64,000 bases of DNA from Pontitalea aquivivens (lineage in GTDB: Bacteria > Pseudomonadota > Alphaproteobacteria > Rhodobacterales > Rhodobacteraceae), in NCBI RefSeq assembly GCF_046507575.1, contig NZ_JBKFEY010000004.1, forward strand, positions 1 to 64,000. The letters run 5' to 3'. Below the pieces are notes generated by a model. The model worked only from the letters and a program-made list of their open reading frames with translations. It ran no database searches and had not been told where the DNA came from. Position 1 is the stretch's first letter. Every line of letters starts with the position of its first letter. Both the position numbers and the translations under genes were made by a program. Positions 32,813 through 41,826 of this stretch are shown piece by piece.

Positions 32813-33205
32813 ATGGAAATTTTCTGGGAAATCCTCATCTCGGCGCTGCTGGTGATCGCCGGCATCTTTGGTCTGGTCGGGTCTTACGGGCTGGTGAAGC
32901 TGCCCGATCCGATGACCCGGCTGCATGCGCCGACCAAGGCCACGACCGTGGGGGTGGGCAGCGTGCTGATCGCCTCGATGCTGTATTTCGGGGCGATTCA
33001 GCGCGATCTGACGCTGCATGAACTGATGATCACGCTGTTTCTGTTCCTGACCGCGCCGATCACGGCGCATTTCATCGCCAAGGCCAATTTGTATCGGGAC
33101 TGGAACCGCGAACAGCTGCCCCGACCCGAGGGTGAGGCCGAATGGGCGCTGTATCAGGAACAATCCGACACCTCGGCCGAGGAACTGCGCGAGAATGCGC
33201 GCTGA
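32813..33205 (+). CDS. mrpG: Mrp antiporter subunit G
   Basis: MrpG has 130 residues and three membrane helices: the core GLVGSYGLVKLPDPMTRLHA followed by PTKATTVGVG is diagnostic. The C-terminal 35 residues are acidic and soluble. The ATG at 32813 follows GAGGGCG. It is the last gene of the mrp operon; an 81-base spacer without terminator separates it from the aminotransferase gene. Confidence 0.94.
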   Translation: MEIFWEILISALLVIAGIFGLVGSYGLVKLPDPMTRLHAPTKATTVGVGSVLIASMLYFGAIQRDLTLHELMITLFLFLTAPITAHFIAKANLYRDWNREQLPRPEGEAEWALYQEQSDTSAEELRENAR

Positions 33206-33286
33206 CCCTTGCCGCCGCGGCCGGCGTTGACCTGTCGCGCGGGGCGTGATTGTCTCGGCCGACCGGGCGTAGGGGGCGGGTGAAAC

Positions 33287-34657
33287 ATGGTGCAGGACCG
33301 CATCGGGGGCGTTCCCGTTTCGCGCATCAGGGCGGTTTCGCAATCGGCCGCCGCGGCCTATGCGGCGGCGCGCCCGCGCACACGGGCGGCGCTGGCGGGC
33401 GGTTCCTCGGGGTGGCTGGACGATGTGCCGATGCACTGGATGAAGGACTGGCCGCAGCCCTTCCCGTTGCTGGTGGCGCAGGCGAAGGGCGCCGTTCTGA
33501 CCGACATCGATGGCCACCGCATCGACGATTTCTGTCTGGGCGATACCGGGTCGATGTTCGGCCATTCCCCCGCGCCGGTTGCCCGCGCGATCCGGGCGCA
33601 GGCGGGACGCGGCCTGGCCTGTATGCTGCCGACCGAGGATGCGCTGGCGGTGGGGCGCCTGCTGTGCGACCGCTTCGGTCCGATGCGCTGGCAGGTGGCC
33701 ACCACCGCGACCGATGCCAACCGCTTTGCCCTGCGCGTGGCGCGCGCGGTGACCGGGCGGCGCAAGGCGCTGGTCTTCAACGGCTGCTATCACGGTACCG
33801 TGGATGATGCGATGGTCCGCCTTGGCCCGCTGGGGACCGAGGCGCGGCCCGGCCTTGTCGGTCAGGTGGCCGACCTGACCGCGACCGCTGTGGCCTGTGA
33901 ATTCAACGATCTGGCGGGCGTTGAGGCCGCTTTGGCCCAGGGCGACATCGCCGCGATCCTGACCGAGCCGGTGATGACCAATTCCTGTATGGTCCTGCCT
34001 GAACCGGGCTTCCACGCGGGCCTGCGCGATCTGGCAACCCGGTATGGCGCCCTGTTGATCGTGGATGAGACGCATACGATTTCCTCGGGGCCGGGTGGCT
34101 ATACGCGCGTGCACGGGTTGCAGCCCGACATCTTCGTGGTCGGCAAATGCGTTGCGGGTGGCATGCCCACCGCCGTCTGGGGCCTGACCGAGGCCGTGGC
34201 CGCCCGCTTTGCCGCCTATGATGCAACGCGCCCCCCCGGGCATAGCGGCATGGGCACCACGCTTTCGGCGAACCCGATGCAATTCGCCTGCCTGCGCGCG
34301 ACCCTTGCCGAAGTAATGACCCCCGAAAACTATGCCCGGATGGAGGCGGGCGCCGCGCGTTTGCACGCGGGCCTGTCCAAGGCCATCGCGGCGGCGGGCG
34401 CGCCCTGGCATGTGGTGCGCGTCGGCGCGCGGGTGGAATTCATCTGCGCCCCCGGCCCCCTGCGCAACGGATCGCAGGCCGGGGCGGCCCATGCCCCCGC
34501 GCTGGAAGCCGCCATCCAGCAATGCCTTTTGAACCGGGGCTGCCTGATCGCGCCCTTCCATAACATGATGCTGGTCAGCCCCGCGACCACCAAGGCCCAG
34601 ATCGACCGTCTGATCGCCGCCTTTGCCGCCACCCTGACCGAATTGTTCGAGACCTGA
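33287..34657 (+). CDS. Class III PLP-dependent aminotransferase
   Basis: The protein has 456 residues with the fold-type I pattern: TTATDANRFALRVARAVTGR (PLP phosphate side), NGCYHGTVDDA, LLIVDETHTISSGPGG with the PLP-binding Asp, and VVGKCVAGGMPTAVWG with the Schiff-base Lys at about 287. It is of the glutamate-1-semialdehyde-aminomutase-like/aspartate aminotransferase superfamily class. The glutamine-synthetase-like gene starts two bases after its stop, so both act in one pathway, most simply the transamination of an amine or a gamma-glutamylated amine. The first 50 residues are longer than usual and a later start is possible. Confidence 0.85.
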   Translation: MVQDRIGGVPVSRIRAVSQSAAAAYAAARPRTRAALAGGSSGWLDDVPMHWMKDWPQPFPLLVAQAKGAVLTDIDGHRIDDFCLGDTGSMFGHSPAPVARAIRAQAGRGLACMLPTEDALAVGRLLCDRFGPMRWQVATTATDANRFALRVARAVTGRRKALVFNGCYHGTVDDAMVRLGPLGTEARPGLVGQVADLTATAVACEFNDLAGVEAALAQGDIAAILTEPVMTNSCMVLPEPGFHAGLRDLATRYGALLIVDETHTISSGPGGYTRVHGLQPDIFVVGKCVAGGMPTAVWGLTEAVAARFAAYDATRPPGHSGMGTTLSANPMQFACLRATLAEVMTPENYARMEAGAARLHAGLSKAIAAAGAPWHVVRVGARVEFICAPGPLRNGSQAGAAHAPALEAAIQQCLLNRGCLIAPFHNMMLVSPATTKAQIDRLIAAFAATLTELFET

Positions 34658-34658
34658 C

Positions 34659-36044
34659 ATGACCCAATCCCCCTCTGGTTCGTCCTGGCAAGAGGCCGAA
34701 ACCTTCCTGAAGGCCCACCCCGGGATCGAGGCCTTCGATATCGTCCTGCATGACGCCAACGGCATCGGGCGCGGCAAGATCATCCGCCGGCACGAGCTGA
34801 TGGGCCTTTATACCGGGGGGCGGCATCTGCCGATCTCGATCCTGGGGCTCGATATCGTGGGCGAGGATGTGCATGAAACCGGCCTGATCTGGGATCAGGG
34901 TGACGGCGACCTGCGCGCCTGGCCGATCCCCGGCACGCTGAAGCCGTTGCATGGCACCAACCCGCCGCGCGGCGAGGTGCTGATGAGCATGTATCACCTG
35001 GACGGGGCCGAGATGACATCCGACCCGCGCCACGCGCTGTCCCGTCAGGTCAGGGCGATGGCCGCCGAGGGGCTGTATCCCGCCGGCGCGTTCGAGCTGG
35101 AATTCTTCCTGCTGGACCCGAAGTTCGGCGAGGACGGTTATCCCCGCCCCGCGGCGGCGGTGCTGGATGGCCGCCGGTCGGACTGGACCGAGGTTTATTC
35201 CGTCGATCACCTGCACGGGATGGAGCCCTTGTTTTCCGACATCTACCGCGCGGCGGAAGTCATGGGGATCAGGGCGGAAACCGTGATTTCCGAATATGCA
35301 CCGGGCCAGTATGAGCTGACGCTACACTATCGCACCGATGTGATGCAGGCCGCCGACGATCTGGTGCGGCTGAAACGCATCGTGCGGCTGCAGGCGCGCA
35401 GGCATGGCGTGGTGGCGTGTTTCATGGCCAAGCCGGTCGAAAAATACGCCGGATCGGGCATGCATTTCCATGTCAGCCTGCAGGATGACGCTGGCCGCAA
35501 CATCTTTGCCGAAACGGTCGAGGGCCAGTGGACCGACACGATTCGTCACGCCATCGGGGGCTTGCGCGCCACGATGGGCGAATCGATGCTGGTCTTTGCG
35601 CCACATGCCAACAGCTGGCGGCGGTTCGTCGGCCAAAGCTATGCGCCGGTATCGCCCAGCTGGGGGGTGAACAACCGTTCGGTCGCGCTGCGGATTCCGG
35701 CGGGGGATCTGAAGGCGCGGCGGATCGAACATCGCCCGTCCGGCGTGGATGCCAACCCCTATCTGGTGGCCGCGACCGTGCTGGCGGGTATTCGCCACGG
35801 GCTGCGCCACCGGATCGATCCGGGGCCCGAGACGACGGGGAACGGCTATCAGGGCAAGGATGACCTGCCGATCCCGGGCGACTGGCGCGAGGCGATCCGG
35901 GCGGCGACGGACTCGGTCTTTCTGAAAGAGGCGCTGGGCGCGGACATGCACCGCACCTTCACCGCGATCAAGGCTGCCGAATATCAGCGCGTGGCCCGCA
36001 CCATCGCGGATGTGGATTACGATCTGTATCTGCACACGGTGTGA
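34659..36044 (+). CDS. Glutamine-synthetase-like ligase (PuuA type)
   Basis: This 461-residue enzyme has the glutamine-synthetase fold: FELEFFLLDPKFG near residue 145, the metal-binding GSGMHFHVSLQD, and SWGVNNRSVALRIP of the active site. It belongs to the GS-III-like group that ligates glutamate to amines such as putrescine, not to the true nitrogen-assimilating GlnA: it lacks the adenylylation Tyr region and starts with a different N domain (HDANGIGRGKIIRRHEL). Gamma-glutamylation is the first step of the Puu pathway; the PuuB-like oxidase at 11.8 kb would fit the next. The substrate is not established. Confidence 0.85.
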   Translation: MTQSPSGSSWQEAETFLKAHPGIEAFDIVLHDANGIGRGKIIRRHELMGLYTGGRHLPISILGLDIVGEDVHETGLIWDQGDGDLRAWPIPGTLKPLHGTNPPRGEVLMSMYHLDGAEMTSDPRHALSRQVRAMAAEGLYPAGAFELEFFLLDPKFGEDGYPRPAAAVLDGRRSDWTEVYSVDHLHGMEPLFSDIYRAAEVMGIRAETVISEYAPGQYELTLHYRTDVMQAADDLVRLKRIVRLQARRHGVVACFMAKPVEKYAGSGMHFHVSLQDDAGRNIFAETVEGQWTDTIRHAIGGLRATMGESMLVFAPHANSWRRFVGQSYAPVSPSWGVNNRSVALRIPAGDLKARRIEHRPSGVDANPYLVAATVLAGIRHGLRHRIDPGPETTGNGYQGKDDLPIPGDWREAIRAATDSVFLKEALGADMHRTFTAIKAAEYQRVARTIADVDYDLYLHTV

Positions 36045-36055
36045 AACGAAAAGGA

Positions 36056-36103
36056 CCGGGGGCGCTGCCCCCGGACCCCCGGAGTATTTCCGCCAAGAAG
36101 AAG
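36056..36103. repeat. Terminator hairpin plus dispersed GGAGTATTT repeat
   Basis: CCGGGGGC (36056-36063) pairs with GCCCCCGG (36067-36074) across GCT, then ACCCCC, then GGAGTATTT and CCAAGAAGAAG (36081-36103). It begins 12 bases after the glutamine-synthetase-like gene and ends just before the dapA stop on the other strand. The same two-part structure is seen at 56047-56097. It probably ends transcription from the left. Confidence 0.75.
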
Positions 36104-36112
36104 CAAGGCGTC

Positions 36113-36985
36113 TTAGAGCAGGCCCGCGTGTTGCATCGCGGCGTCGATCTGGGCCTTGGTGCTGTCCAGAAGCGGGGTCAGCGGCAGGCGCACCTCTTCG
36201 CGGCAGAGGCCAAGGCGCGAGAGGGCGTATTTTGCGCCGGCCACGCCCGGCTCGACGAAGATCGCCGTGTGCAGCGGCATCAGGCGGTCCTGGTATTCCA
36301 GTGCCTTGGCATAATCGCCGCGCAGGGTGGCTTCCTGGAATTCCGAGCACAGCCGCGGCGCCACGTTGGCGGTGACCGAGATGCAGCCCACGCCGCCATG
36401 CGCGTTGAAGCCAAGGGCGGTGGCGTCTTCGCCCGAAAGCTGGATGAAACCGGGGCCGCAGGTTTCGCGCTGCAGGCTGACGCGTTCGATCTTGCCGGTG
36501 GCGTCCTTCACCCCGATGATGCGCGGCAGTTTCGCCAGTTCGCCCATCGTTTCGGGCAGCATGTCCACGACCGAGCGACCGGGGATGTTGTAGATGATGA
36601 TCGGCAGGCCGCAGGCATCATGCATCGCGGTGAAATGCGCGATCATGCCGCGCTGCGTGGGCTTGTTGTAATAGGGGGTGACGACAAGGGCGGCATCCGC
36701 GCCGGTCGCCGCGGCATGGCGGATGAGTTCGACGCCCTCGGCGGTGGAATTCGAGCCCGCGCCGGCGATCACCGGAATGCGGCCGGCGGCGGCCTTGACC
36801 ACCTCGGAGACGACGCGCATGTGTTCTTCGTGGCTGACCGTGGGGCTTTCGCCTGTGGTGCCCATGGGGACGAGGCCGTGGCTGCCTTCGGCCACATGCC
36901 ATTCCACAAGTTTCTTGAGCGCGTCCAGATCCAGCTCGCCGTCCTTGAACGGCGTGATCAGTGCGGGAATGGACCCTTTGAACAT
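36113..36985 (-). CDS. dapA: 4-hydroxy-tetrahydrodipicolinate synthase
   Basis: DapA condenses pyruvate with aspartate semialdehyde, the committed step to lysine and meso-diaminopimelate for cell wall. The TIM-barrel protein has 290 residues: GTTGESPTVSHEEH (42-55), TPYYNKPTQRGM with the catalytic Tyr, YNIPGR (132-137) and the Schiff-base Lys160 in GVKDATG. A GGAGCG ribosome site lies before the ATG at 36985. It is monocistronic, convergent with the glutamine-synthetase-like gene and divergent from the transglycosylase gene. Confidence 0.96.
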   Translation of the reverse strand: MFKGSIPALITPFKDGELDLDALKKLVEWHVAEGSHGLVPMGTTGESPTVSHEEHMRVVSEVVKAAAGRIPVIAGAGSNSTAEGVELIRHAAATGADAALVVTPYYNKPTQRGMIAHFTAMHDACGLPIIIYNIPGRSVVDMLPETMGELAKLPRIIGVKDATGKIERVSLQRETCGPGFIQLSGEDATALGFNAHGGVGCISVTANVAPRLCSEFQEATLRGDYAKALEYQDRLMPLHTAIFVEPGVAGAKYALSRLGLCREEVRLPLTPLLDSTKAQIDAAMQHAGLL

Positions 36986-37127
36986 GACACGCTCCTTGCG
37001 TCGGGGCGGATTCGCCCGGTTGAAATCGGGCGGACCTTATGCGAGCCGCGCGGCCTTGCCAAGTTTGTGAATTGCACTGGGGGGGGCTGGCGGGCAGGAA
37101 GAGGAAAAAGACGGGGGCGGGCAGGTG

Positions 37128-39083
37128 ATGATCCAGGGAATGTTCCGGGCGGTTGTATTGGCGGCGGCGGTTCTGGCGCCGGTCGGTGCGGCCTGGGCCG
37201 AGGATGCGGCGGCGCTGGCGCGCGCGTTGCAGGTGGCGGGGGCGAAGGACTGGTCCACGGCGCAGGGTCTGGCGCGGGGATCGGGGCCCTTGTCCTTTGA
37301 CATCGTCGAATGGCATCGCCTGCGCGCGGGCGAGGGGACCTTTGCCGACCATGCCGATTTTGCCGCGCGCCGGGCCGACTGGCCGGGGATGGATCTGCTG
37401 TGGCGGCGCGGGGAAGCAAAGCTTGACGGCGTACCTGCTGATCGGGTGGTGGGCTATTTCGCGAACCGGGCGCCGTTGACCGGGGCGGGGGCGCTGGCGC
37501 TGGTCGCCGCCCATCAGGCCCGCGGCGATGCGGGCAAGGCCGCTGCGGTGGCCGAGGCCGCCTGGCGCGGGCTGGTGATGGAGGCGCGCGATCAGGAGGC
37601 ATTCCTGCAGCTTTATCCCGATCTGGTCGCGCCGCATCACGGCGGGCGGATTGCGGCCATGCTGGAACGTGGGCAGCGCGAACAGGTGCAGCGCATCCTG
37701 CCCTTTGCCACCCCCGGCACCCGGGCGGTCGCCGAGGCGCGTATTGCCTTGCAGGCCAATCGGGGGGGCGTCGATTCGCTGATCGCGGCGGTGCCCGAGC
37801 GGATGCTGGGATCGGCCGGGCTTGCGCTGGACCGGGCCAAGTGGCGCTGGCGCAACGGGGCCGAGGCGGCGGCGGCCGAGCTTTTGCTGGAACGGTCCGC
37901 CGATGCCGATCGTCTGGGCGCGCCGCATCTGTGGGCGGGGTTGCGCGCCGCGCTGGCGCGGTGGGATCTGCGTCAGGGCGATGCGCGCCGCGCCTATATG
38001 ATTGCCGCGCGGCACCGGCTGGCGGCCGAGGGTGCGGATTATGCCGATCTGGAATGGCTGGCAGGCTATGCCGCGCTGAAGCTGGGCGATGCGCCCACCG
38101 CGCTGCGCCATTTCGAGGCGCTGGGGGCGGTGGTGCAAAGCCCGATCAGCCTGTCGCGGGCCGGGTATTGGAAGGGCCGCGCGCTGGAGGCGATGGGTAA
38201 GGCCGAGGCGGCCCAGGCGGCCTATCGCGATGCGGCGCGGTATCAGACGGCGTTCTATGGCCTTTTGGCGGCGGAGCGGGCGGGCCTGCCGCTGGACCCG
38301 GACTTTGCCGCGCCACCGCCTTTGCCTGAATGGCGCGGGGCAGGCTTTGCCGGGGCCCCGGTGTTTCAGGCGGCGCTGTTGCTGAAGGCGGCCGGGCGCG
38401 CGGATCTGGCCGAACGGTTCATTCTGCATCTGTCCGAAAGCCTTGGTGCCGGGGATGTGGCGCGGCTGGCGCGGCTGGCGCTGGAATGGAACGATCCGCA
38501 TCTGGCGCTGGGCCTGGGCAAGCGGGCGGCGGAAACCGGCGCGATGCTGGTGGCGGCCTATTACCCGCTGTCGGGCATCGAGACGCAGGACCTGGGCGTT
38601 CCGGCCGAACTTGCGCTGGCGATTGCCCGGCGCGAAAGCGAATTTGACCCGGCGGTGGTGTCGCCGGCGGGGGCGCGCGGGCTGATGCAGGTGATGCCGG
38701 GCACCGCGAAGATGATGGCCGATCGCCTGGGCATCGCCTATGAGCCGGATCGGCTGACGCGTGATCCGGGCTATAACGCGCGGCTGGGGGCGGCCTATCT
38801 GGGCGTTCTGCGTAGCGAATTCGGTGCCTCGCCGGTCCTGGTGGCGGCGGGCTACAATGCCGGGCCGGGCCGCCCGCGCCGCTGGGTTGAGGAACGCGGC
38901 GATCCGCGCAGCCCGACGGTTGATGTGGTGGACTGGATCGAGATGATCCCCTTTACCGAAACCCGCAATTATGTGATGCGCGTGGCTGAAAGCCTGCCGA
39001 TCTATCGCGCGCGGCTGGGCCGGGCGGATGCGGGGCCGCTGCGGTTCAGCGATGAGTTGCGGGGTCTTGCACCGGCGCGCTGA
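37128..39083 (+). CDS. Soluble lytic murein transglycosylase
   Basis: This periplasmic enzyme cleaves peptidoglycan to 1,6-anhydromuropeptides. It has 651 residues: a signal peptide (cleavage after AWA, near 25), a long superhelical all-alpha U domain rich in Ala and Leu, and a C-terminal catalytic domain with ARRESEFDPAVVSPAGARGL containing the catalytic Glu, QVMPGTAKM, and AAGYNAGPGRPRRW. The ATG at 37128 is preferred over the GTG directly before it. The last 38 bases overlap the end of the convergent DMT transporter gene. Confidence 0.9.
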   Translation: MIQGMFRAVVLAAAVLAPVGAAWAEDAAALARALQVAGAKDWSTAQGLARGSGPLSFDIVEWHRLRAGEGTFADHADFAARRADWPGMDLLWRRGEAKLDGVPADRVVGYFANRAPLTGAGALALVAAHQARGDAGKAAAVAEAAWRGLVMEARDQEAFLQLYPDLVAPHHGGRIAAMLERGQREQVQRILPFATPGTRAVAEARIALQANRGGVDSLIAAVPERMLGSAGLALDRAKWRWRNGAEAAAAELLLERSADADRLGAPHLWAGLRAALARWDLRQGDARRAYMIAARHRLAAEGADYADLEWLAGYAALKLGDAPTALRHFEALGAVVQSPISLSRAGYWKGRALEAMGKAEAAQAAYRDAARYQTAFYGLLAAERAGLPLDPDFAAPPPLPEWRGAGFAGAPVFQAALLLKAAGRADLAERFILHLSESLGAGDVARLARLALEWNDPHLALGLGKRAAETGAMLVAAYYPLSGIETQDLGVPAELALAIARRESEFDPAVVSPAGARGLMQVMPGTAKMMADRLGIAYEPDRLTRDPGYNARLGAAYLGVLRSEFGASPVLVAAGYNAGPGRPRRWVEERGDPRSPTVDVVDWIEMIPFTETRNYVMRVAESLPIYRARLGRADAGPLRFSDELRGLAPAR

Positions 39084-39951
39084 CCTGGGCGCGCATCCGT
39101 TCGCGCCACAGCGCAAACAGCCCCGACCCCACCACGATCACCGCCCCCAGCGCGACATTGGGGCGGACCATTTCGTCAAAGATCGTGAGGCCAAGGATCG
39201 CGACAAAGACCAGTTGCAGATAGGCAAAGGGTTGGATCGCCGAGGCTTCGGCCAGTTCATAGGCGCGGATCAGCAGCCAGTGCGCGCTGGCCGAGGTCAG
39301 GCACAGGATCGCCATCCAGCCCCAGTCGGGGGCGATCATCGGTTCCCAGAACCAGATGCCGATCGCGGTGGTGGTCAGCGCGCCCAGAACGCCGGTCCAG
39401 AAGAAGGATACAGCGGTGCCGTCCTTGCGCGCCGCATAACGGGTCAGGACGCCATAAAGCGCGAACAGCAGGGCTGCCAGCAGCGGGATCAGCGCCTCCG
39501 GCTGAAACACGCCGACGCCGGGCTGAAGGATCACCATGATCCCGACAAGGCCGATCACGACCGCCGCCCAGCGCCGCCAGCCGACCTTTTCGCCCAGCAC
39601 CGGGCCGGACAGGGCCACGATCAGAAGCGGATAGCAGGCAAAGACCGCATGGGTTTCCACCAGGCCCAGGACCACGAAGCCCTGGATCACGATCAGGACC
39701 TGGCTGACCAGAAGCACCGCCCGGCAGATCTGCAGCCACGGCTGGCGGGTGGCTACGGCCTGTCGCAGCCCGCCTGCCTGCCGGCTGGCCAGCGCGACCA
39801 CGAAAAGGGCGAAGAACCAGAAGCGGATCATCACGATCATGTAGACGTTGTAGCTTTCCGACAGATGGCGCGAGATGCCGTCCTGGATCGCGAAGATCAG
39901 GGTGGTGGCGATCATCAGCAATATGCCGGTGCGCTGGTTCTGTGCGGTCAT
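39046..39951 (-). CDS. DMT-superfamily (EamA) transporter
   Basis: This 301-residue protein has about ten membrane helices in two EamA repeats (about 5-140 and 150-285), with LGEKVGWRRWAAVVIGLVGI closing the first repeat and FDEMVRPNVALGAVIVVGSG the second. Such proteins export amino acids, nucleotides or other metabolites; the substrate is unknown. The ATG at 39951 overlaps the mnmD stop by ATGA, so both are co-transcribed leftward. The open frame upstream of the ATG is the out-of-frame copy of mnmD. Confidence 0.9.
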   Translation of the reverse strand: MTAQNQRTGILLMIATTLIFAIQDGISRHLSESYNVYMIVMIRFWFFALFVVALASRQAGGLRQAVATRQPWLQICRAVLLVSQVLIVIQGFVVLGLVETHAVFACYPLLIVALSGPVLGEKVGWRRWAAVVIGLVGIMVILQPGVGVFQPEALIPLLAALLFALYGVLTRYAARKDGTAVSFFWTGVLGALTTTAIGIWFWEPMIAPDWGWMAILCLTSASAHWLLIRAYELAEASAIQPFAYLQLVFVAILGLTIFDEMVRPNVALGAVIVVGSGLFALWRERMRAQVSAPVQDPATHR

Positions 39952-40625
39952 TCCGGCGCCCCCAGCCGGCCGCGGCTCATGTGGCGCTTGTGGCCGTGAC
40001 CGGGCGCGCGGGTCACGGCAAAGCCCGCCTGCGCCAGTGCGCGGCGCACGAAGCCTGCGGCCGTATAGGTCGCAAAGCTGCCGCCCGGGGCGGTGTGGCG
40101 GGCGACCTCGGCCATCAGCGCCTCGCCCCACAGCTCGGGGTTCCTGGCGGGGGAAAAGCCGTCAAGGAACCAGGCATCCGCGCGCCCGTCCCAGCGTGGC
40201 AGGGTGTCACGGGCATCGCCCTCGACCACCTGAACGGCGACGGGGCCAATCTGGAAGCGGCGTTCCCCCCGGCCCCAGGCCGCCAGGAACGGCCCCGCGA
40301 TGGCAAGCGCCTCGGGGAAGGCCTGCAGGGCGCGGCCGATATCTGCGGCGGACAGGGGGAAGGCCTCAAAGCTGGTGAAGCGGATCGGCGTGTTGCCGGC
40401 CGCGATGCAGGTGGCCAGCAGGTTAAGCCCGGTGCCAAAGCCCAGTTCCGCGATGTGAAACCCGGGGCGCAGGCGCCCGGGCAGGTCATTTCCGGCCAGA
40501 AACACATGGCGCGTTTCGGCCAGGCCATCGGACAGGCTGAAATAGGGATCGTCAAAGCGGATCGAAACGGGAATCACGCCGTCGCGCCAGGAAAGGCCGG
40601 GGTCGGTCTGGTCAGTGTCGCGCAT
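39948..40625 (-). CDS. mnmD: tRNA U34 methyltransferase domain protein, MnmD-like
   Basis: This 225-residue protein corresponds to the N-terminal (methyltransferase) half of Escherichia coli MnmC. It has the SAM motif IAELGFGTGLNLLAT, EGDARDTLP, and the family signature DAWFLDGFSPARNPELWG. The enzyme would methylate nm5(s2)U34 to mnm5(s2)U34 in tRNAs reading split codon boxes. The ATG at 40625 is 48 bases from the start of a divergent FAD oxidoreductase resembling the other half of MnmC. The longer frame to 41312 is antisense to that gene and is rejected. Confidence 0.87.
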   Translation of the reverse strand: MRDTDQTDPGLSWRDGVIPVSIRFDDPYFSLSDGLAETRHVFLAGNDLPGRLRPGFHIAELGFGTGLNLLATCIAAGNTPIRFTSFEAFPLSAADIGRALQAFPEALAIAGPFLAAWGRGERRFQIGPVAVQVVEGDARDTLPRWDGRADAWFLDGFSPARNPELWGEALMAEVARHTAPGGSFATYTAAGFVRRALAQAGFAVTRAPGHGHKRHMSRGRLGAPE

Positions 40626-40673
40626 TGCGGATAGCCCTTGGTTCGGCTGCGACCATGGCGAAAGGGGCGGGCA

Positions 40674-41726
40674 ATGGCAACGGGCAAACGGATCGATGTG
40701 ACGGTGCGCGGGGGCGGGGTCTTTGGCCTGGCCTGTGCCTTTGTTCTGGCGCGGCGGGGCGCAAGGGTGCGCCTGATCGAGGTGGCGCGGATCGGCGCGG
40801 GTGCCTCGGGCGGGCATGTGGGGGCGCTGGCGCCGCATGTGCCCGAACAGTGGAACCCCAAGAAGCAGTTTCAGCTGGAAAGCCTGCTGATGGCCGAGGC
40901 TTTCTGGGCCGATGTGGCGGCGGTGGGGGGGGCTGATCCGGGCTATGCGCGGCTGGGCCGCATCCAGCCGCTGGCCGATGCCGGGGCGGTGGCGCGCGCG
41001 GCGGCGCGCGCGGCGGGGGCCGCGGTGCATTGGCGGGGCCAGGCGGTCTGGCAGGTGGTGCCTGTGGCGGGCTTCGGGGCCTTTGCGCCGGTGTCGCCGA
41101 CGGGGCTTGTCGTGCATGACACGCTGAGCGCGCGGGCAAGCCCCCGCCGGGCAGGGGCCGCGCTGGTGGCGGCGCTGCGGGCGCTGGGCGCCGAGGTCGT
41201 GCTGGGCGAGGCGCCCGAGGAAGGTACCGTGATCCACGCCACCGGCGCGGCGGGGCTGTCGGCGTTGTCGGGCGCGCTGGGCAAGCCGGTGGGCGGCGGG
41301 ATCAAGGGGCAATCGGCGTTACTGCGTCATGCGGCGGGTCCGGTGCCGCAGATCTATGCCGAAGGCGTCCATGTCGTGCCCCATGCCGATGGCACGGTGG
41401 CGATCGGGTCGACATCGGAACGGGTGTTCGATGCGCCCGACACGGTGGATGCGCAGCTGGAGTCGCTGATCGCGCAGGCCCGCGCCCTGTGCCCCGTGCT
41501 GGCGGGGGCCGAGGTGGCGGACCGTTGGGCCGGGTTGCGTCCGCGGGCGCGGTCACGCGCGCCGATGCTGGGGCCCTGGCCGGGGCGCCCGGGGCATTTC
41601 ATCGCCAATGGCGGCTTCAAGATCGGTTTTGGCATGGCGCCGAAGGTGGCCGAGGTGATGGCCGATCTGGTGCTTGCGGGGCGTGACGCCATTCCGGCGG
41701 GGTTCCGGGTCGGGGACAGTCTTTAG
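40674..41726 (+). CDS. FAD oxidoreductase resembling the MnmC C-terminal domain
   Basis: This DAO-fold flavoenzyme has 350 residues: an N-terminal VRGGGVFGLACAFVLARRG dinucleotide site, GASGGHVGALAPHVPEQWNP, and a C-terminal NGGFKIGFGMAPKVAEVMA. The GASG...G.L.P pattern and the divergent neighbour encoding the methyltransferase half of MnmC suggest that it performs the MnmC(o) step, removing the carboxymethyl group of cmnm5U34. This is inference; a general amino acid oxidase cannot be ruled out. The ATG at 40674 is preferred to an in-frame start at 40638, which lies close to the mnmD start. Confidence 0.72.
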   Translation: MATGKRIDVTVRGGGVFGLACAFVLARRGARVRLIEVARIGAGASGGHVGALAPHVPEQWNPKKQFQLESLLMAEAFWADVAAVGGADPGYARLGRIQPLADAGAVARAAARAAGAAVHWRGQAVWQVVPVAGFGAFAPVSPTGLVVHDTLSARASPRRAGAALVAALRALGAEVVLGEAPEEGTVIHATGAAGLSALSGALGKPVGGGIKGQSALLRHAAGPVPQIYAEGVHVVPHADGTVAIGSTSERVFDAPDTVDAQLESLIAQARALCPVLAGAEVADRWAGLRPRARSRAPMLGPWPGRPGHFIANGGFKIGFGMAPKVAEVMADLVLAGRDAIPAGFRVGDSL

Positions 41727-41787
41727 GGGCGCTGCCCCTCTGGGCCTGCCGGCCCATTCACCCCGGGATATTTTCGCAAAGCCGAAG
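41725..41787. repeat. Dispersed terminator-linked repeat, second type
   Basis: Three parts follow the FAD oxidoreductase stop: hairpin AGGGGC/GCCCCT (41725-41739), hairpin TGGGCC/GGCCCA (41741-41756), then TTCACCCCGGGATATTTT and CGCAAAGCCGAAG. The same three-part element is found on the other strand at 49741-49810. Probably a transcription terminator. Confidence 0.7.
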
Positions 41788-41826
41788 GGGCGCCGAGGGC
41801 TTTGGCGGGCTTTGGCGCCGGGCGGG

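Noticed and set aside
36618..39116. 832-codon minus-strand open frame opposite the transglycosylase
   Set aside because: Arg/Pro/Gln-rich shadow frame; the plus strand has a signal peptide and full catalytic motifs.
41725..41787. Riboswitch for the moaE or FAD oxidoreductase gene
   Set aside because: The hairpins lie after both convergent genes, not upstream of a start, and the same element recurs elsewhere as a dispersed repeat.
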